DNA of 64,000 bases from Streptomyces syringium. Its GTDB lineage: Bacteria > Actinomycetota > Actinomycetes > Streptomycetales > Streptomycetaceae. The position numbers and the translations under genes were made by a program. Location of the stretch: positions 4,113,501 through 4,177,500 of the forward strand of contig NZ_JAGIOH010000001.1 of the NCBI RefSeq assembly GCF_017876625.1. The letters run 5' to 3'. Below are positions 41,550 through 50,075 of the stretch, one piece after another. The notes under the pieces are model-generated. The model made no database searches. It saw only the letters and a program-made list of their open reading frames with translations, and was not told the origin of the DNA. How positions within the stretch are numbered: the first letter of the stretch is position 1; every line of letters starts with the position of its first letter.

Positions 41550-42002
41550 ATGATGACGACCCATACCTCGACGACGCCCCTGATCGATGGCGCGCCGTCG
41601 CTGCCGGTGCGCTTTTTCCTCAATACCGCCCCCACCGGGACGGGGCCGGTGGACGGTGCCTGGTGGCCCTACTCCCGCGATCTCACCGAGGAACTCCCCG
41701 CCCTGGCCGCGGCGTTGGAGCTCCCCTGGGGGCGCATCACCCGGGTCGCGGTGAACCCCGCCCACTGGCCCGTCATCCCCGGCAAAGTCCCCGTGGGCAC
41801 ACGGGTGGTGCACGTGGGCTGGTTCGTTGAGCAGGACCCCCACGATCTGCTGCTGCTCTCCTTCCGTGTCGGTCGCTGGGACCTGCTGGTGATCCCTCCG
41901 GAGACCGCCCCCGAGACCGCCGCCCGCCTGATGGCCGCCGCCGGCGACCCCCACAACCGGCTCAAGGCGAGCGGCCTCATGGCCGCGGCGCAGGACGACT
42001 GA
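41550..42002 (+). CDS. DUF5994 family protein, copy 1
   Basis: 150 aa from ATG 41550 (a second ATG follows directly). The family pattern is GPVDGAWWPYSRDLTEELPA, then a LPWGRITRVAVNPAHWPVIP segment, a VVHVGWF strand and LLVIPPETAPETAARLMAAA. No catalytic residues are evident and no function is known. The frame is open upstream to 41403, but that part is Arg-rich and looks non-coding. A paralogue follows 93 bp downstream. Confidence 0.78.
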   Translation: MMTTHTSTTPLIDGAPSLPVRFFLNTAPTGTGPVDGAWWPYSRDLTEELPALAAALELPWGRITRVAVNPAHWPVIPGKVPVGTRVVHVGWFVEQDPHDLLLLSFRVGRWDLLVIPPETAPETAARLMAAAGDPHNRLKASGLMAAAQDD

Positions 42003-42095
42003 ACGAGGGAGACGACAGGGGAGTCCGACAGCGCACACAGCCAGGGGCAGACGCTGCCCCGCCGACCTCGCGACGACATCTGAAAGGCTCACCAC

Positions 42096-42524
42096 GTGAC
42101 CGGCACCACGAGCGAACCGACCATCGCCCCGCAGCAGGCACTCCTACCGGCCCGATTGGTCCTGGCGGGGCCGGACACCGGACTCCGCCGGACCGACGGA
42201 GCCTGGTGGCCCCGCTCGCACGACCTGGCGGGCGAACTGCCCGCTCTGCTCATGGCGCTGAACGCGCGGTGGGGCCGCATCACCCGGATCACGGTCGACA
42301 GCGGCATGTGGCCCGTCAGTCCCCGCCGGATGACTCTCGCGGGCCGGATGGTGCATCTGAGCCGCTGCGGTACCCCGGCCGGCCGGCACAAGATCTGTCT
42401 GCTGTCCTACGGCGTCGGCCGTTGCGACCTGCTGGTCGTGCCGCCCGAGTCACCACCGGACGAAGCCCGCCACCTCATGGACGAGGCCCGTGACATGCCC
42501 TCTTCCCCAAAGAGCCCCCGATGA
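42096..42524 (+). CDS. DUF5994 family protein, copy 2
   Basis: 142 aa from GTG 42096. It shares the order and motifs of the preceding gene (DGAWWPRSHDLAGELPALL, RWGRITRITVDSGMWPVSPR, MVHLSR, LLVVPPESPPDEARHLMDEA), so the two are a tandem duplication that has diverged. The function is unknown. Both are probably on one transcript. Confidence 0.8.
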   Translation: MTGTTSEPTIAPQQALLPARLVLAGPDTGLRRTDGAWWPRSHDLAGELPALLMALNARWGRITRITVDSGMWPVSPRRMTLAGRMVHLSRCGTPAGRHKICLLSYGVGRCDLLVVPPESPPDEARHLMDEARDMPSSPKSPR

Positions 42525-42707
42525 GGTTCACAAAGCACCCCGGAAACCATTCAGGGGCCTTACGAAGAAGGGGTGGCGGGGTTACCTGTCGCCCTGATGC
42601 CTTGGCGAGTTGCAGGTCGCGTTGCGTCCGGCACGGGCCGCGGTGCCCGTGCCGGAGCTCGGCGGGTCGCCGTCTGGTTCCACATTGATGAGGTGCTGTC
42701 ATACCGC

Positions 42708-43511
42708 TCACGCCGTGGGCGTGGCGTGGGTTTCGATGAAGTCGGTCACGAGCTTGACGAAAGCGTCCTCCTGCTCGAAGAACATCACGTGACCCGCGTC
42801 GAGCTCGGCGTAGCTGCTGTGCGGGATTGCGGCGTGCAGGGCGCGGCTGTGCTCGACGGGGACCGTGATGTCCTGGCTGCCGCCGAGGACGAGGGTGGGG
42901 GCCTGGATACGGGGCAGCAGGTGGCGGATGTCGACCTGCAAGTCGTAAGCGATGTGGCGCAGGGTGCCCTTGGTGGGTGGCATGTTGGGGATCAGGGCCT
43001 CGAACTGTTCACGGCCGATGGTGTTGAGGAAGCCACGGCTGAAGCCGGTCATCGCTACGGCGCGGCCGAACGACGCAGGGTCACTGGTTCCCAGGTTCTG
43101 CCACAGGGTGAAGAGGCTGGTCAGGTACTCGTCACTGTCGGTGTGGGCCCAACCGGCCACCAGGATCAGCCGTCGTACGAGGTCGGGGCGCAGGGCGGCG
43201 ACGGTGGCGGTGACGGTGGAACCCATGGAGAAGCCGAGCAGGTCGACCGGTCCGTCGGCCACGTCCTCGATGACGGCGATGACCTGGGCGGCGAGCCCTT
43301 CGGCGGTCAGTGGGGCACCATCATCGAGGGTGTTTTCGGTGCCCGACAGGTCGGGTGTGATCACCGTGCGGTGGGCGGTGAACCGGGGCTTGGTCCGACC
43401 CCAGTTGACGGCGGCGCCTGCTGATCCGGTGCCGTGCACCAGGACGAGCGCGGGGCCGGTGCCGGTCTTCTCGTAGTGAACCTGTGCGCCGCCGACGGTA
43501 ATGGTGGCCAT
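42708..43511 (-). CDS. Alpha/beta-fold hydrolase
   Basis: 267 aa from ATG 43511, with GGGAG 7 nt upstream. The oxyanion HG is at 26-27 (LVHGTGS). The nucleophile elbow is GFSMG with S95. The Asp is in LGGSQDITVP and the catalytic His in DAGHVMFFE. The small size and lack of a signal peptide suggest an esterase, lactonase or haloperoxidase-like hydrolase of the cytoplasm. It is divergent from an XRE regulator that likely controls it. Confidence 0.88.
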   Translation of the reverse strand: MATITVGGAQVHYEKTGTGPALVLVHGTGSAGAAVNWGRTKPRFTAHRTVITPDLSGTENTLDDGAPLTAEGLAAQVIAVIEDVADGPVDLLGFSMGSTVTATVAALRPDLVRRLILVAGWAHTDSDEYLTSLFTLWQNLGTSDPASFGRAVAMTGFSRGFLNTIGREQFEALIPNMPPTKGTLRHIAYDLQVDIRHLLPRIQAPTLVLGGSQDITVPVEHSRALHAAIPHSSYAELDAGHVMFFEQEDAFVKLVTDFIETHATPTA

Positions 43512-43658
43512 GGAACGCTCCCTGTGTGGTGGTCGGGGCACGGTGCTCCCGGGCCCCGACTCACACTGCCGCCGTGGCGGACGGGCCGGGAGAGGCCTCT
43601 TCACCCTGGGATCGGGGGTCCCTGGTTGAGCCGTCGAGGGTGTAGCAGGATGATCACC

Positions 43659-44510
43659 ATGACGATCGACCGTGACGGACTCGCCGACTTCCTGCGCCGC
43701 TCCCGCGACCGTGTGCGCCCGCAGGACGTGGGGCTTCCCGTCGGCACGCGGCGCCGTACCCCGGGCCTCCGTCGCGAGGAGATCGCCCAGCTTGCCGCGA
43801 TGTCGGTCGACTACTACATCCGTCTCGAACAGGGCCGTGGCCCGCAGCCCTCCCCTGAGATGCTCGCCGCACTGGCCCGCGCCCTGCGCCTGTCCGACGA
43901 CGAACGCGACCACCTCCACCTCCTCGCCGGCCGGCGCCCGCCCGCCGGCCGCATCTCCGGCGACCACGTGAGTCCGGGACTGCTCCACCTGCTGGACCAG
44001 CTGCCCACCACCCCGGTCCAGGTACTCGGCGACCTCGGTGACGTCCTGGCTCAGAACGCTATGGCCGAAGCGCTCCTGGGCGGGGTGTGCACTGTGTCCG
44101 AGCACGGGCGCAACGTGGTCTGGCGCTGGTTCACCGACCCGGCGCAGCGCACCGCGTACCCGGCCGACGAGCACGACCACTACAGCCGGCTCCACGTGGC
44201 CGATCTGCGGGCGGCCGCGGGCCGCCGCGTGGGCGACCCTGCCGTGACGCGCCTGGTGGAGCGGCTGAGGAAGGCGAGTGAGGAGTTCTCCGGCTTGTGG
44301 GAGCTGCACGAGGTCGCGGTGCGCAGAGCATCGCGCATGCGCATCGTGCACCCGCTGATCGGCCCCGTCGACTTGGACTGCCAGGTGCTGTTCGCGCCGG
44401 AGGGCGACCAGCGGGTGGTCCTCCACACCCCGCCCGTCGGCAGCGACACCGCCGAACGCCTCGCCCTGCTGAAGGTCGTTGGCACCGGCCAATTCTCCAC
44501 GCCCCGCTGA
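43659..44510 (+). CDS. XRE-family regulator with MmyB-like ligand domain
   Basis: 283 aa from ATG 43659 (another ATG at 43650). The N terminus has DFLRRSRDRVRPQDVGLP and RRTPGLRREEIAQLAAMSVDYYIRLEQGRG, the signature of the MmyB/YgbI-like HTH group. The C-terminal domain (VLGDLGDVLAQNAMAEALLG; WRWFTDPAQR; LHEVAVR) is the MmyB-like PAS-type ligand-binding domain. It is divergent from the alpha/beta hydrolase with 147 bp between, and control of that gene is the usual relationship. Confidence 0.9.
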   Translation: MTIDRDGLADFLRRSRDRVRPQDVGLPVGTRRRTPGLRREEIAQLAAMSVDYYIRLEQGRGPQPSPEMLAALARALRLSDDERDHLHLLAGRRPPAGRISGDHVSPGLLHLLDQLPTTPVQVLGDLGDVLAQNAMAEALLGGVCTVSEHGRNVVWRWFTDPAQRTAYPADEHDHYSRLHVADLRAAAGRRVGDPAVTRLVERLRKASEEFSGLWELHEVAVRRASRMRIVHPLIGPVDLDCQVLFAPEGDQRVVLHTPPVGSDTAERLALLKVVGTGQFSTPR

Positions 44511-44665
44511 CAATCAGGCGCCACCGAGGTCCGTACCCGGAGGATCACTCGCTGGTCCTCAACCGCACTTCAGGTCTTACGGCCTTCGCATGACCTGCAC
44601 GGCGTGCGGGGTCCGCACCGAAGTGCACCCCATGACGACCTCAGGGCCTGCCCCCCAGGGGATGC

Positions 44666-44938
44666 GTGTTCCGGCTACGGAGCCGAAGCGTGCCGGCTCC
44701 GTATCGCGAAGGGAATCACCCGTACGGGCTCCGGCACGCCGACCGGACATGGATGGAGGAGCTGGGGACGGAGAAGGTGCTCATGGATGAGCGCATGGGT
44801 CACATCGACGGTTCGGTCTCGGCTCGCCATTCCCATGTGACGCAGGCCATGCGCGACCTCTGGGAGACGATCCCAAGATCATCTCCCGGTTTCTCCCAAG
44901 GCCTTCCGGAAACGGATCAGGGGCCCGACTCTCGATGA
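44666..44938 (+). pseudogene. C-terminal remnant of a tyrosine recombinase (integrase)
   Basis: The readable part is YGLRHADRTWMEELGTEKVL followed by MDERMGHIDGSVSARHSHVT and QAMRDLWETIP. This is the integrase C terminus: the LRH..RTW box, the E-R-M-G-H box and the final catalytic segment. The catalytic Tyr expected in YSHVT is His here. All N-terminal and core-binding parts are missing. It ends 31 bp from tRNA-Pro, the sort of place such integrases use, so it marks an old excised or deleted element. Confidence 0.75.
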
Positions 44939-44952
44939 GAGTCAGGCCCCTG
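44918..44952. terminator. Hairpin terminator downstream of tRNA-Pro
   Basis: Stem arms 44918-44933 and 44938-44952 (CAGGGGCCCGACTCTC against AGAGTCAGGCCCCTG, one mismatch), loop GATG. It lies just beyond the tRNA 3' end on the minus strand. Confidence 0.75.
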
Positions 44953-44969
44953 ACCTGGTGTTTCAGCTG

Positions 44970-45043
44970 TCGGGGTGGCGGGATTTGAACCCACGACCTC
45001 TTCGTCCCGAACGAAGCGCGCTGCCAAGCTGCGCTACACCCCG
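44970..45043 (-). tRNA. tRNA-Pro (anticodon CGG)
   Basis: Minus strand: acceptor CGGGGTG/CACCCCG, D arm AGCGCAGCTTGGCAGCGC, anticodon arm CTTCG-TTCGGGA-CGAAG giving CGG, and T arm GTGGGTTCAAATCCCGC. The discriminator is A and CCA is not encoded. Confidence 0.95.
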
Positions 45044-45151
45044 ATGTGCCCCCGAGTTTCCGCTTTCGCAGCTCCCCGGCGCAACGAGCTCTACTTTAGC
45101 GGACCCGGGCCCGGAGACGAAATCCGATTCCCGGGGCCGCTCGCGCGGGGC

Positions 45152-46087
45152 TCAGTCGCGCGCGGTCAGGGTGAGCAGGGTGGCCTCGGGCGGACACGCG
45201 AAGCGGACCGGGGTGTAGCGGTTCGTGCCGCAGCCCGCGGAGACATGGAGGTAGGAGCGGTTGCCGCCGGCCCGGTGGGTGGAGAGGCCCTTCACGCGCT
45301 TCGTGTCGATGTCGCAGTTGGTGACGAGAGCGCCGTAGAAGGGGATGCAGAGCTGGCCGCCGTGGGTGTGCCCGGCGAGGATCAGCGGGTAGCGGTCGGC
45401 GGTGAAGGCGTCGAGCACCCGCAGGTACGGGGCGTGGACGACGGCGAGCGAGAAGTCGGCGTCCTCGCGCGGGCCGCCCGTGACGTGTGCGTACCGGTCG
45501 CGCTTGATGTGCGGGTCGTCGAGGCCGGTCAGGGCGATCTCGTAACCGTCGATCTTGAGGCTGCCCCGGGCGTTGGTGAGGTTGACCCAGCCCGCGCAGT
45601 CGAAGCCGTCGCGCAGGTCCTCCCACGGGTTGTGGATCGCGGCGACCGCCGGGGCGTTGCCGTTCAGCCCGTGCCGGCCGCTGGCCTTCTCCAGCAGGTA
45701 GCGGGCGGGATTGCGCAGCTTGGGGCCGTAGTAGTCGTTGGAGCCGAAGACGTAGGCGCCGGGAAACTCCATCAGCGGACCGAGGGCGTCGAGCGTCTCG
45801 GGCACGCCCTCCGGGTCGGAGAGGTTGTCTCCGGTGTTGATGACGAAGTCGGGGCGGAGCCCGGCCAGGGACTGGAGCCAGCGCTGCTTCTTGCGCTGCC
45901 CGCCGACCATGTGGATGTCGGAGACCTGGAGGACCCGCAGCGGCCGCATGCCTCGCGGCAGCACGGGCACGGTGACCCGCCGCAGCCGGAAGGAGCGGAC
46001 TTCGAAGCCGGCGGCATAGGCAATGCCGGCGGCGCCGACGGCCGTGATTCCCAGGGGTACTCCGTATCGCGCGCGCATGCTGCCCAT
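45152..46087 (-). CDS. Membrane-anchored metallophosphoesterase
   Basis: 311 aa from ATG 46087 (ATG 46078 is the other candidate). One N-terminal membrane helix (about 8-28) is followed by the calcineurin-like phosphoesterase motifs DIHMVGG, GDNLSD, GSNDYYGPK and GHTHGGQ. These form a two-metal active site. The family hydrolyses phosphoesters, probably at the outer membrane face here. The Asn in GSND, where GNHD is usual, is shared by this actinobacterial subgroup. Confidence 0.88.
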   Translation of the reverse strand: MGSMRARYGVPLGITAVGAAGIAYAAGFEVRSFRLRRVTVPVLPRGMRPLRVLQVSDIHMVGGQRKKQRWLQSLAGLRPDFVINTGDNLSDPEGVPETLDALGPLMEFPGAYVFGSNDYYGPKLRNPARYLLEKASGRHGLNGNAPAVAAIHNPWEDLRDGFDCAGWVNLTNARGSLKIDGYEIALTGLDDPHIKRDRYAHVTGGPREDADFSLAVVHAPYLRVLDAFTADRYPLILAGHTHGGQLCIPFYGALVTNCDIDTKRVKGLSTHRAGGNRSYLHVSAGCGTNRYTPVRFACPPEATLLTLTARD

Positions 46088-46277
46088 GGTCGCAGACCGC
46101 GGGGGCCGCCGGGTCACGGGCCGGGGCCAAGGCGGGAGTTGCCTGCGGCGAGGGCGGGCCACCGGGCGGCTGGGTGGCCTGGACCGGGCGCCTTCAGGCT
46201 CCTGCACGGGCGTTCTCATCGGCCGTCCGGGCCGTTAATGCGGAGCGCACGCGTGGGCCGGGTGCGAAGATTGCGCC

Positions 46278-46742
46278 ATGACCACCCTCAAGTCCAAGCT
46301 CCACGATGACCTCACGACCGCCATCAAGGCGCGCGACGAGCTGCGCTCCTCGACGCTCCGCCTCACCCTCTCCGCGATCGCGTACGAGGAGACCGCGGGC
46401 AAGTCCGCCCGTGAGCTCTCCGACGACGAGGTGCAGAAGGTGATCACGCGCGAGGCCAAGAAGCGTCGCGAGGCGGCCGAGGCCTTCGACAAGGGCGGCC
46501 GGGCCGAGTCGGCCGAGCGGGAGCGCGCGGAGGGCGAGGTGCTCGCCGAGTACCTTCCCCAGCAGCTGACGGACGAGGAGCTGGCCTCGATCGTGGCGGC
46601 CGCGGTGGCGGAGGCCCGGGCCGGCGGCGCCGAGGGGCCCCGTGCGATGGGCGCGGTCATGAAGATCGTGAACCCCCAGGTGGCGGGCCGCGCCGAGGGC
46701 GGCCGGGTCGCGGCCCAGGTGAAGAAGCTGCTCGCGGGCTGA
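46278..46742 (+). CDS. GatB/YqeY domain-containing protein
   Basis: 154 aa. It is the free-standing YqeY protein, with an N-terminal helical part (TLKSKLHDDLTTAIKARDEL) and a C-terminal tRNA-binding-like bundle (YLPQQLTDEELASIVAAAVA through MKIVNPQVAGRAEGGRVAAQ). It resembles the tail of amidotransferase subunit GatB. Its role is not settled. It is convergent with the PBP gene. Confidence 0.92.
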   Translation: MTTLKSKLHDDLTTAIKARDELRSSTLRLTLSAIAYEETAGKSARELSDDEVQKVITREAKKRREAAEAFDKGGRAESAERERAEGEVLAEYLPQQLTDEELASIVAAAVAEARAGGAEGPRAMGAVMKIVNPQVAGRAEGGRVAAQVKKLLAG

Positions 46743-46759
46743 TCACCGGATACCTACGA

Positions 46760-46800
46760 CGGAGGGGCGCCCGGACCGTATCGGTCCGGGCGCCCCTCCG
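46760..46800. terminator. Very strong bidirectional terminator
   Basis: Perfect 18-bp stem (46760-46777 and 46783-46800, CGGAGGGGCGCCCGGACC and complement) with a 5-nt loop. It lies between the convergent YqeY and PBP genes. Confidence 0.88.
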
Positions 46801-46820
46801 CACATCGAGGCTCCCGCGGG

Positions 46821-49007
46821 CTATCGCCCGTCGTTGCCGCCGATGACGCCCGGCGGGATGGAGAACCGGGGCCACGGCTTGTTCTTGCCGGGCTTGTTCG
46901 GCTTGTTGGGCTTGCCCCGGCCGCCCTTGTCCGAGCCCTTGGGCTTCTCCGGCTCGGCGATCGCGACGGTGTCGAAGGTCGGCGCGGGCTTGCCCTCCAG
47001 CGCCCCGGCCATGGCATCACGCCAGATGGGGCCCGGGGTGTCACCGCCGTAGACCTTGTCGTGGTACTGGCCGCCGATGGTGATGCCCTCCATCTCGACG
47101 TCCTTGCCCGAGCCGCCGACCCAGACCGCACCGGCCATGTTCGGGGTGTAGCCGACGAACCAGGCGGCCTTGCGCTCGTCCGTCGTACCGGTCTTGCCGG
47201 CGCTGTCCCGGCCGCTGAGCCCGGCCTCCTTGCCCGTGCCGTCCTCGACCACGCCCTTGAGCAGGGTGTTGACGGTGTCGGCGGTCTCCTCGGACATGGC
47301 CCGGGAGCAGTGCGACTTCGGCACGTTCAGGCTCTTGCCGTTCGGACCGGTGGCGGAGCCGATGAGGACGGGGGTGCAGTACTTGCCGCCATTGGCGAAC
47401 GCGGCGTAGGCGGCGGCCATCTTGAGCGGGGACATGCCCTGCGTACCGAGGGCGATCGACGGCACCTGGTCGATCTTCGCGCCGGACGCGGGCTTCAGGC
47501 CCAGCTTCGTCGCCATCTTCGTCACCGGGCAGACGCCGATGTCGCCGATCATCTGGATGAAGTAGGTGTTGACCGACTTCCCCGTCGCCTCCCGCATCCC
47601 GTACGGGCCGACCTCACTGCGGTTCTCGTTGCTGACCATGTCACCCCCGCCGTTCTTCCAGGGGCGGCCGCAGGTCTCGACCTCGTCCGGGTAGGGCATC
47701 TGGTACGGCGACGAGTAGACCTTGTTGGGCGAGATGCCCTCTTCCAGGGCGGCCGCCGCGAGGATCGGCTTGAAGGTCGAGCCGGTCTGGAAACCGAAGT
47801 TCGACCCGCTCATGGCCTTGTCGGCCGAGAGGTTGATCTGCGTCTGGTACTCGCCGAAGCCGTACGGGCGGGACTGCCCCATGCCGAGCACCTTGCCGGT
47901 GCCGGGCTCGACGATGGAGACGGCGGTGGCCACCGGGTCCGACTGGTAGACGTGGTCGGTGATCGACTTCTGCACGGACTTCTGGGTCTGCGGGTCCAGG
48001 GTGGTCCGGATCGTCATGCCGCCCTGGTTCCACCGCTTGGCCCGCGCCTCCTTCGTCTTGCCGAAGACGGGGTCCTGGAGGAACACCTCGCGCACGTAGT
48101 CGCAGAAGAAGCCGGCGCCGTTGACGGCGGTGATGCAGCCGCTCTTGGGGCGGCTGACCTTCAGCTTGAGCGGCTTGGCCTGGGCGGCGGCTGCCTCGGC
48201 CGGGGTGATGTTCTTCGTCTCGGCCATGCGCTGCAGCACGATGTTGCGGCGCTTGGTGGCTTCCTTCGGGGCGTTGACCGGGTCGAAGCGGCTCGGCGAC
48301 TGGACGATGCCGGCCAGCAGCGCGGACTCGTCGAGGCTGAGGTCCTTGGCCCGCTTGCTGAAGTAGCGCTGGGCGGCGGCCTCCACGCCGTAGGACTGCT
48401 GCCCGAAGAAGGTGATGTTCAGGTAGTTGTTGAGGATGCGCTCCTTGCCGAGTTCCTTCTCGACCTGGATGGCGTACTTCAGCTCCTTGACCTTGCGGCC
48501 GATGGTCTGCTGAGTGGCGACGGCGACCTTGGCCGGGTCGTCGCCCGCCTCCTCGACGAAGACGTTCTTGACGTACTGCTGGGTGAGCGTCGAGGCGCCC
48601 TCGGAGACGCCGCCCGACTGGGCGTTCTTGTTGAGCGCGCGGAGCACGCCCTTGAGGTCCACCGCGCCGTGCTCGTAGAAGCGGGCGTCCTCGATCGCGA
48701 CGATCGCCTTCCGCATGTACGGAGAGATCTGATTCAGCGGCACGACCGTGCGGTCGCGGGAGTACACCTTTGCTATCTCGCCGCCCTGGGCGTCGAGGAT
48801 GGTGGTGCGCTGGCTCAGGGGCGGGGTTTTGAGATTGGCCGGGATCTCGTCGAATCCTTCGACGGACTCCTTGGCCGCCAGCCCCATCGCCCCGATCGCC
48901 GGCAGGGCCAGACCCGCCAGGACCGCTCCGGAGAGCACGCTGACGCCTAGGAATTTCGCGGCCTGCCGGGTCACGGTGGGACCCTCGCCCGAGCGCTTCT
49001 TAGCCAT
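46821..49007 (-). CDS. Bifunctional penicillin-binding protein (transglycosylase/transpeptidase, class A)
   Basis: 728 aa. A short cytoplasmic start and a membrane helix (about 19-42) anchor it. The GT51 domain follows, with catalytic E106 in EDARFYEHG and STLTQQYVKN at 139-148. The transpeptidase domain has SxxK S410-T-F-K413, SVN at 478-480 and KTGTT at 605-609. The tail is Lys/Pro/Gly-rich. It polymerises and cross-links peptidoglycan. It is divergent from wblA across 385 bp, the order seen in model streptomycetes. Confidence 0.94.
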   Translation of the reverse strand: MAKKRSGEGPTVTRQAAKFLGVSVLSGAVLAGLALPAIGAMGLAAKESVEGFDEIPANLKTPPLSQRTTILDAQGGEIAKVYSRDRTVVPLNQISPYMRKAIVAIEDARFYEHGAVDLKGVLRALNKNAQSGGVSEGASTLTQQYVKNVFVEEAGDDPAKVAVATQQTIGRKVKELKYAIQVEKELGKERILNNYLNITFFGQQSYGVEAAAQRYFSKRAKDLSLDESALLAGIVQSPSRFDPVNAPKEATKRRNIVLQRMAETKNITPAEAAAAQAKPLKLKVSRPKSGCITAVNGAGFFCDYVREVFLQDPVFGKTKEARAKRWNQGGMTIRTTLDPQTQKSVQKSITDHVYQSDPVATAVSIVEPGTGKVLGMGQSRPYGFGEYQTQINLSADKAMSGSNFGFQTGSTFKPILAAAALEEGISPNKVYSSPYQMPYPDEVETCGRPWKNGGGDMVSNENRSEVGPYGMREATGKSVNTYFIQMIGDIGVCPVTKMATKLGLKPASGAKIDQVPSIALGTQGMSPLKMAAAYAAFANGGKYCTPVLIGSATGPNGKSLNVPKSHCSRAMSEETADTVNTLLKGVVEDGTGKEAGLSGRDSAGKTGTTDERKAAWFVGYTPNMAGAVWVGGSGKDVEMEGITIGGQYHDKVYGGDTPGPIWRDAMAGALEGKPAPTFDTVAIAEPEKPKGSDKGGRGKPNKPNKPGKNKPWPRFSIPPGVIGGNDGR

Positions 49008-49392
49008 AGGAGGAAGCCTACGTTCTCATTCGGCGGACAGACGCCCGTGTGTTCGCCTACGCTGTTTCACGCCAGTAACTGTGGTGCGGTTCCGCATCAC
49101 CGCCGCTCTCACTCTTGTGAGTGATGAGACGTGTCCGTATTGCCGCCTGTGTTACCGGGTGCCCGCCACGACAAGGGCGGACCGTCCCGCTATGCGGTGG
49201 TTGGTCGCTGATGTCGCCAGGTCACTCCGTTGGGTGATCTGCCGCGTACGCATAGTCCGTTCGGGCCATTCAAGATTGGGCCCGAAGGGGGTGTTGCCCC
49301 CTGCCTGCCTTCCGTAACGTCCTCAACTGGCAACGGTGAATATGCCGCTGCCGCCGTGGGGGAGCCTCGATTCGGGAGAGGACGGCGCCAGC
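49008..49392. other. Divergent regulatory region between the PBP gene and wblA (385 bp)
   Basis: No gene is evident. It holds the PBP promoter and a long leader or promoter region for wblA, including the dyad at 49109-49124. The in-frame start at 49336 would extend WblA by 19 residues that do not look conserved. Confidence 0.5.
49109..49124. promoter_or_regulatory. Perfect inverted repeat upstream of wblA
   Basis: TCACTC-TTGT-GAGTGA, a perfect 6-4-6 dyad about 270 bp upstream of wblA and 100 bp upstream of the PBP start. It has the size of a developmental-regulator operator; the protein is not identified. Confidence 0.4.
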
Positions 49393-49728
49393 ATGAGCTG
49401 GGTAACCGACTGGAGTGCGCAGGCAGCCTGCCGCACTACCGATCCGGATGAACTATTCGTTCAGGGCGCAGCGCAGAACAGGGCCAAGGCGGTCTGCACC
49501 GGGTGCCCGGTGCGTACGGAGTGTCTGGCCGACGCGCTGGACAACCGTGTGGAGTTCGGCGTGTGGGGTGGGATGACCGAGCGCGAGCGGCGGGCGCTGC
49601 TGCGCCGTCGGCCCACGGTCACGTCCTGGCGCAGGCTCTTGGAGACGGCCCGTACGGAGTACGAGCGCGGTTCCGGGATCCTGCCGCTGGGCGACGAGGA
49701 GTACGACGAGTACGCCGCCGTCGGGTAG
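49393..49728 (+). CDS. wblA: WhiB-family developmental regulator WblA
   Basis: 111 aa from ATG 49393. The four iron-sulfur cysteines are C13, C35, C38 and C44, and the WhiB turn GVWGG is at 56-60. A basic C-terminal helix (MTERERRALLRRRPTVTSW) binds DNA. The sequence MSWVTDWSAQAACRTTDPDE and the place between a PBP gene and two ArsA-like ATPases identify it as WblA. In Streptomyces WblA promotes aerial development and represses antibiotic production. Confidence 0.93.
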   Translation: MSWVTDWSAQAACRTTDPDELFVQGAAQNRAKAVCTGCPVRTECLADALDNRVEFGVWGGMTERERRALLRRRPTVTSWRRLLETARTEYERGSGILPLGDEEYDEYAAVG

Positions 49729-50075
49729 CCGGCGAGTGGTGGACGGCGGGTAGCCGAGGGCGCCCGTGCCGGTGCCCGTGCCCCTGTCGGTACCGGCGTC
49801 GGTCGCGGTTGCGCGCATACCGACGTCCTTCAGCGCCGGCCGACGTCCTTCAGTGACGTCGAGCGGTGACGGCGGGCGGTCGTCAAGCGGTGACGACGCG
49901 CGTGGTGGCACCCGAGCAGTCGTCCGATGGTGACGACGATGCCGGTGCCCACGATTCCGGTTCCGTGCCGACTCGGTGCCGGGGCGCGTCCGTGCTTCTC
50001 GCTGCGTGCTTCTCGCGGCGCCCTGAGCGCCCATTGCCGTGCTCTGCGGGCCCTCTCCCTACGGGCTTGTGTCTT
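49729..50075. other. Intergenic region (347 bp) between convergent genes
   Basis: No gene is supported. It contains G/C-rich low-complexity sequence and a 14-nt direct repeat CCGACGTCCTTCAG at 49820-49833 and 49840-49853, 20 bp apart. No clear long terminator stem was found. Confidence 0.4.
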
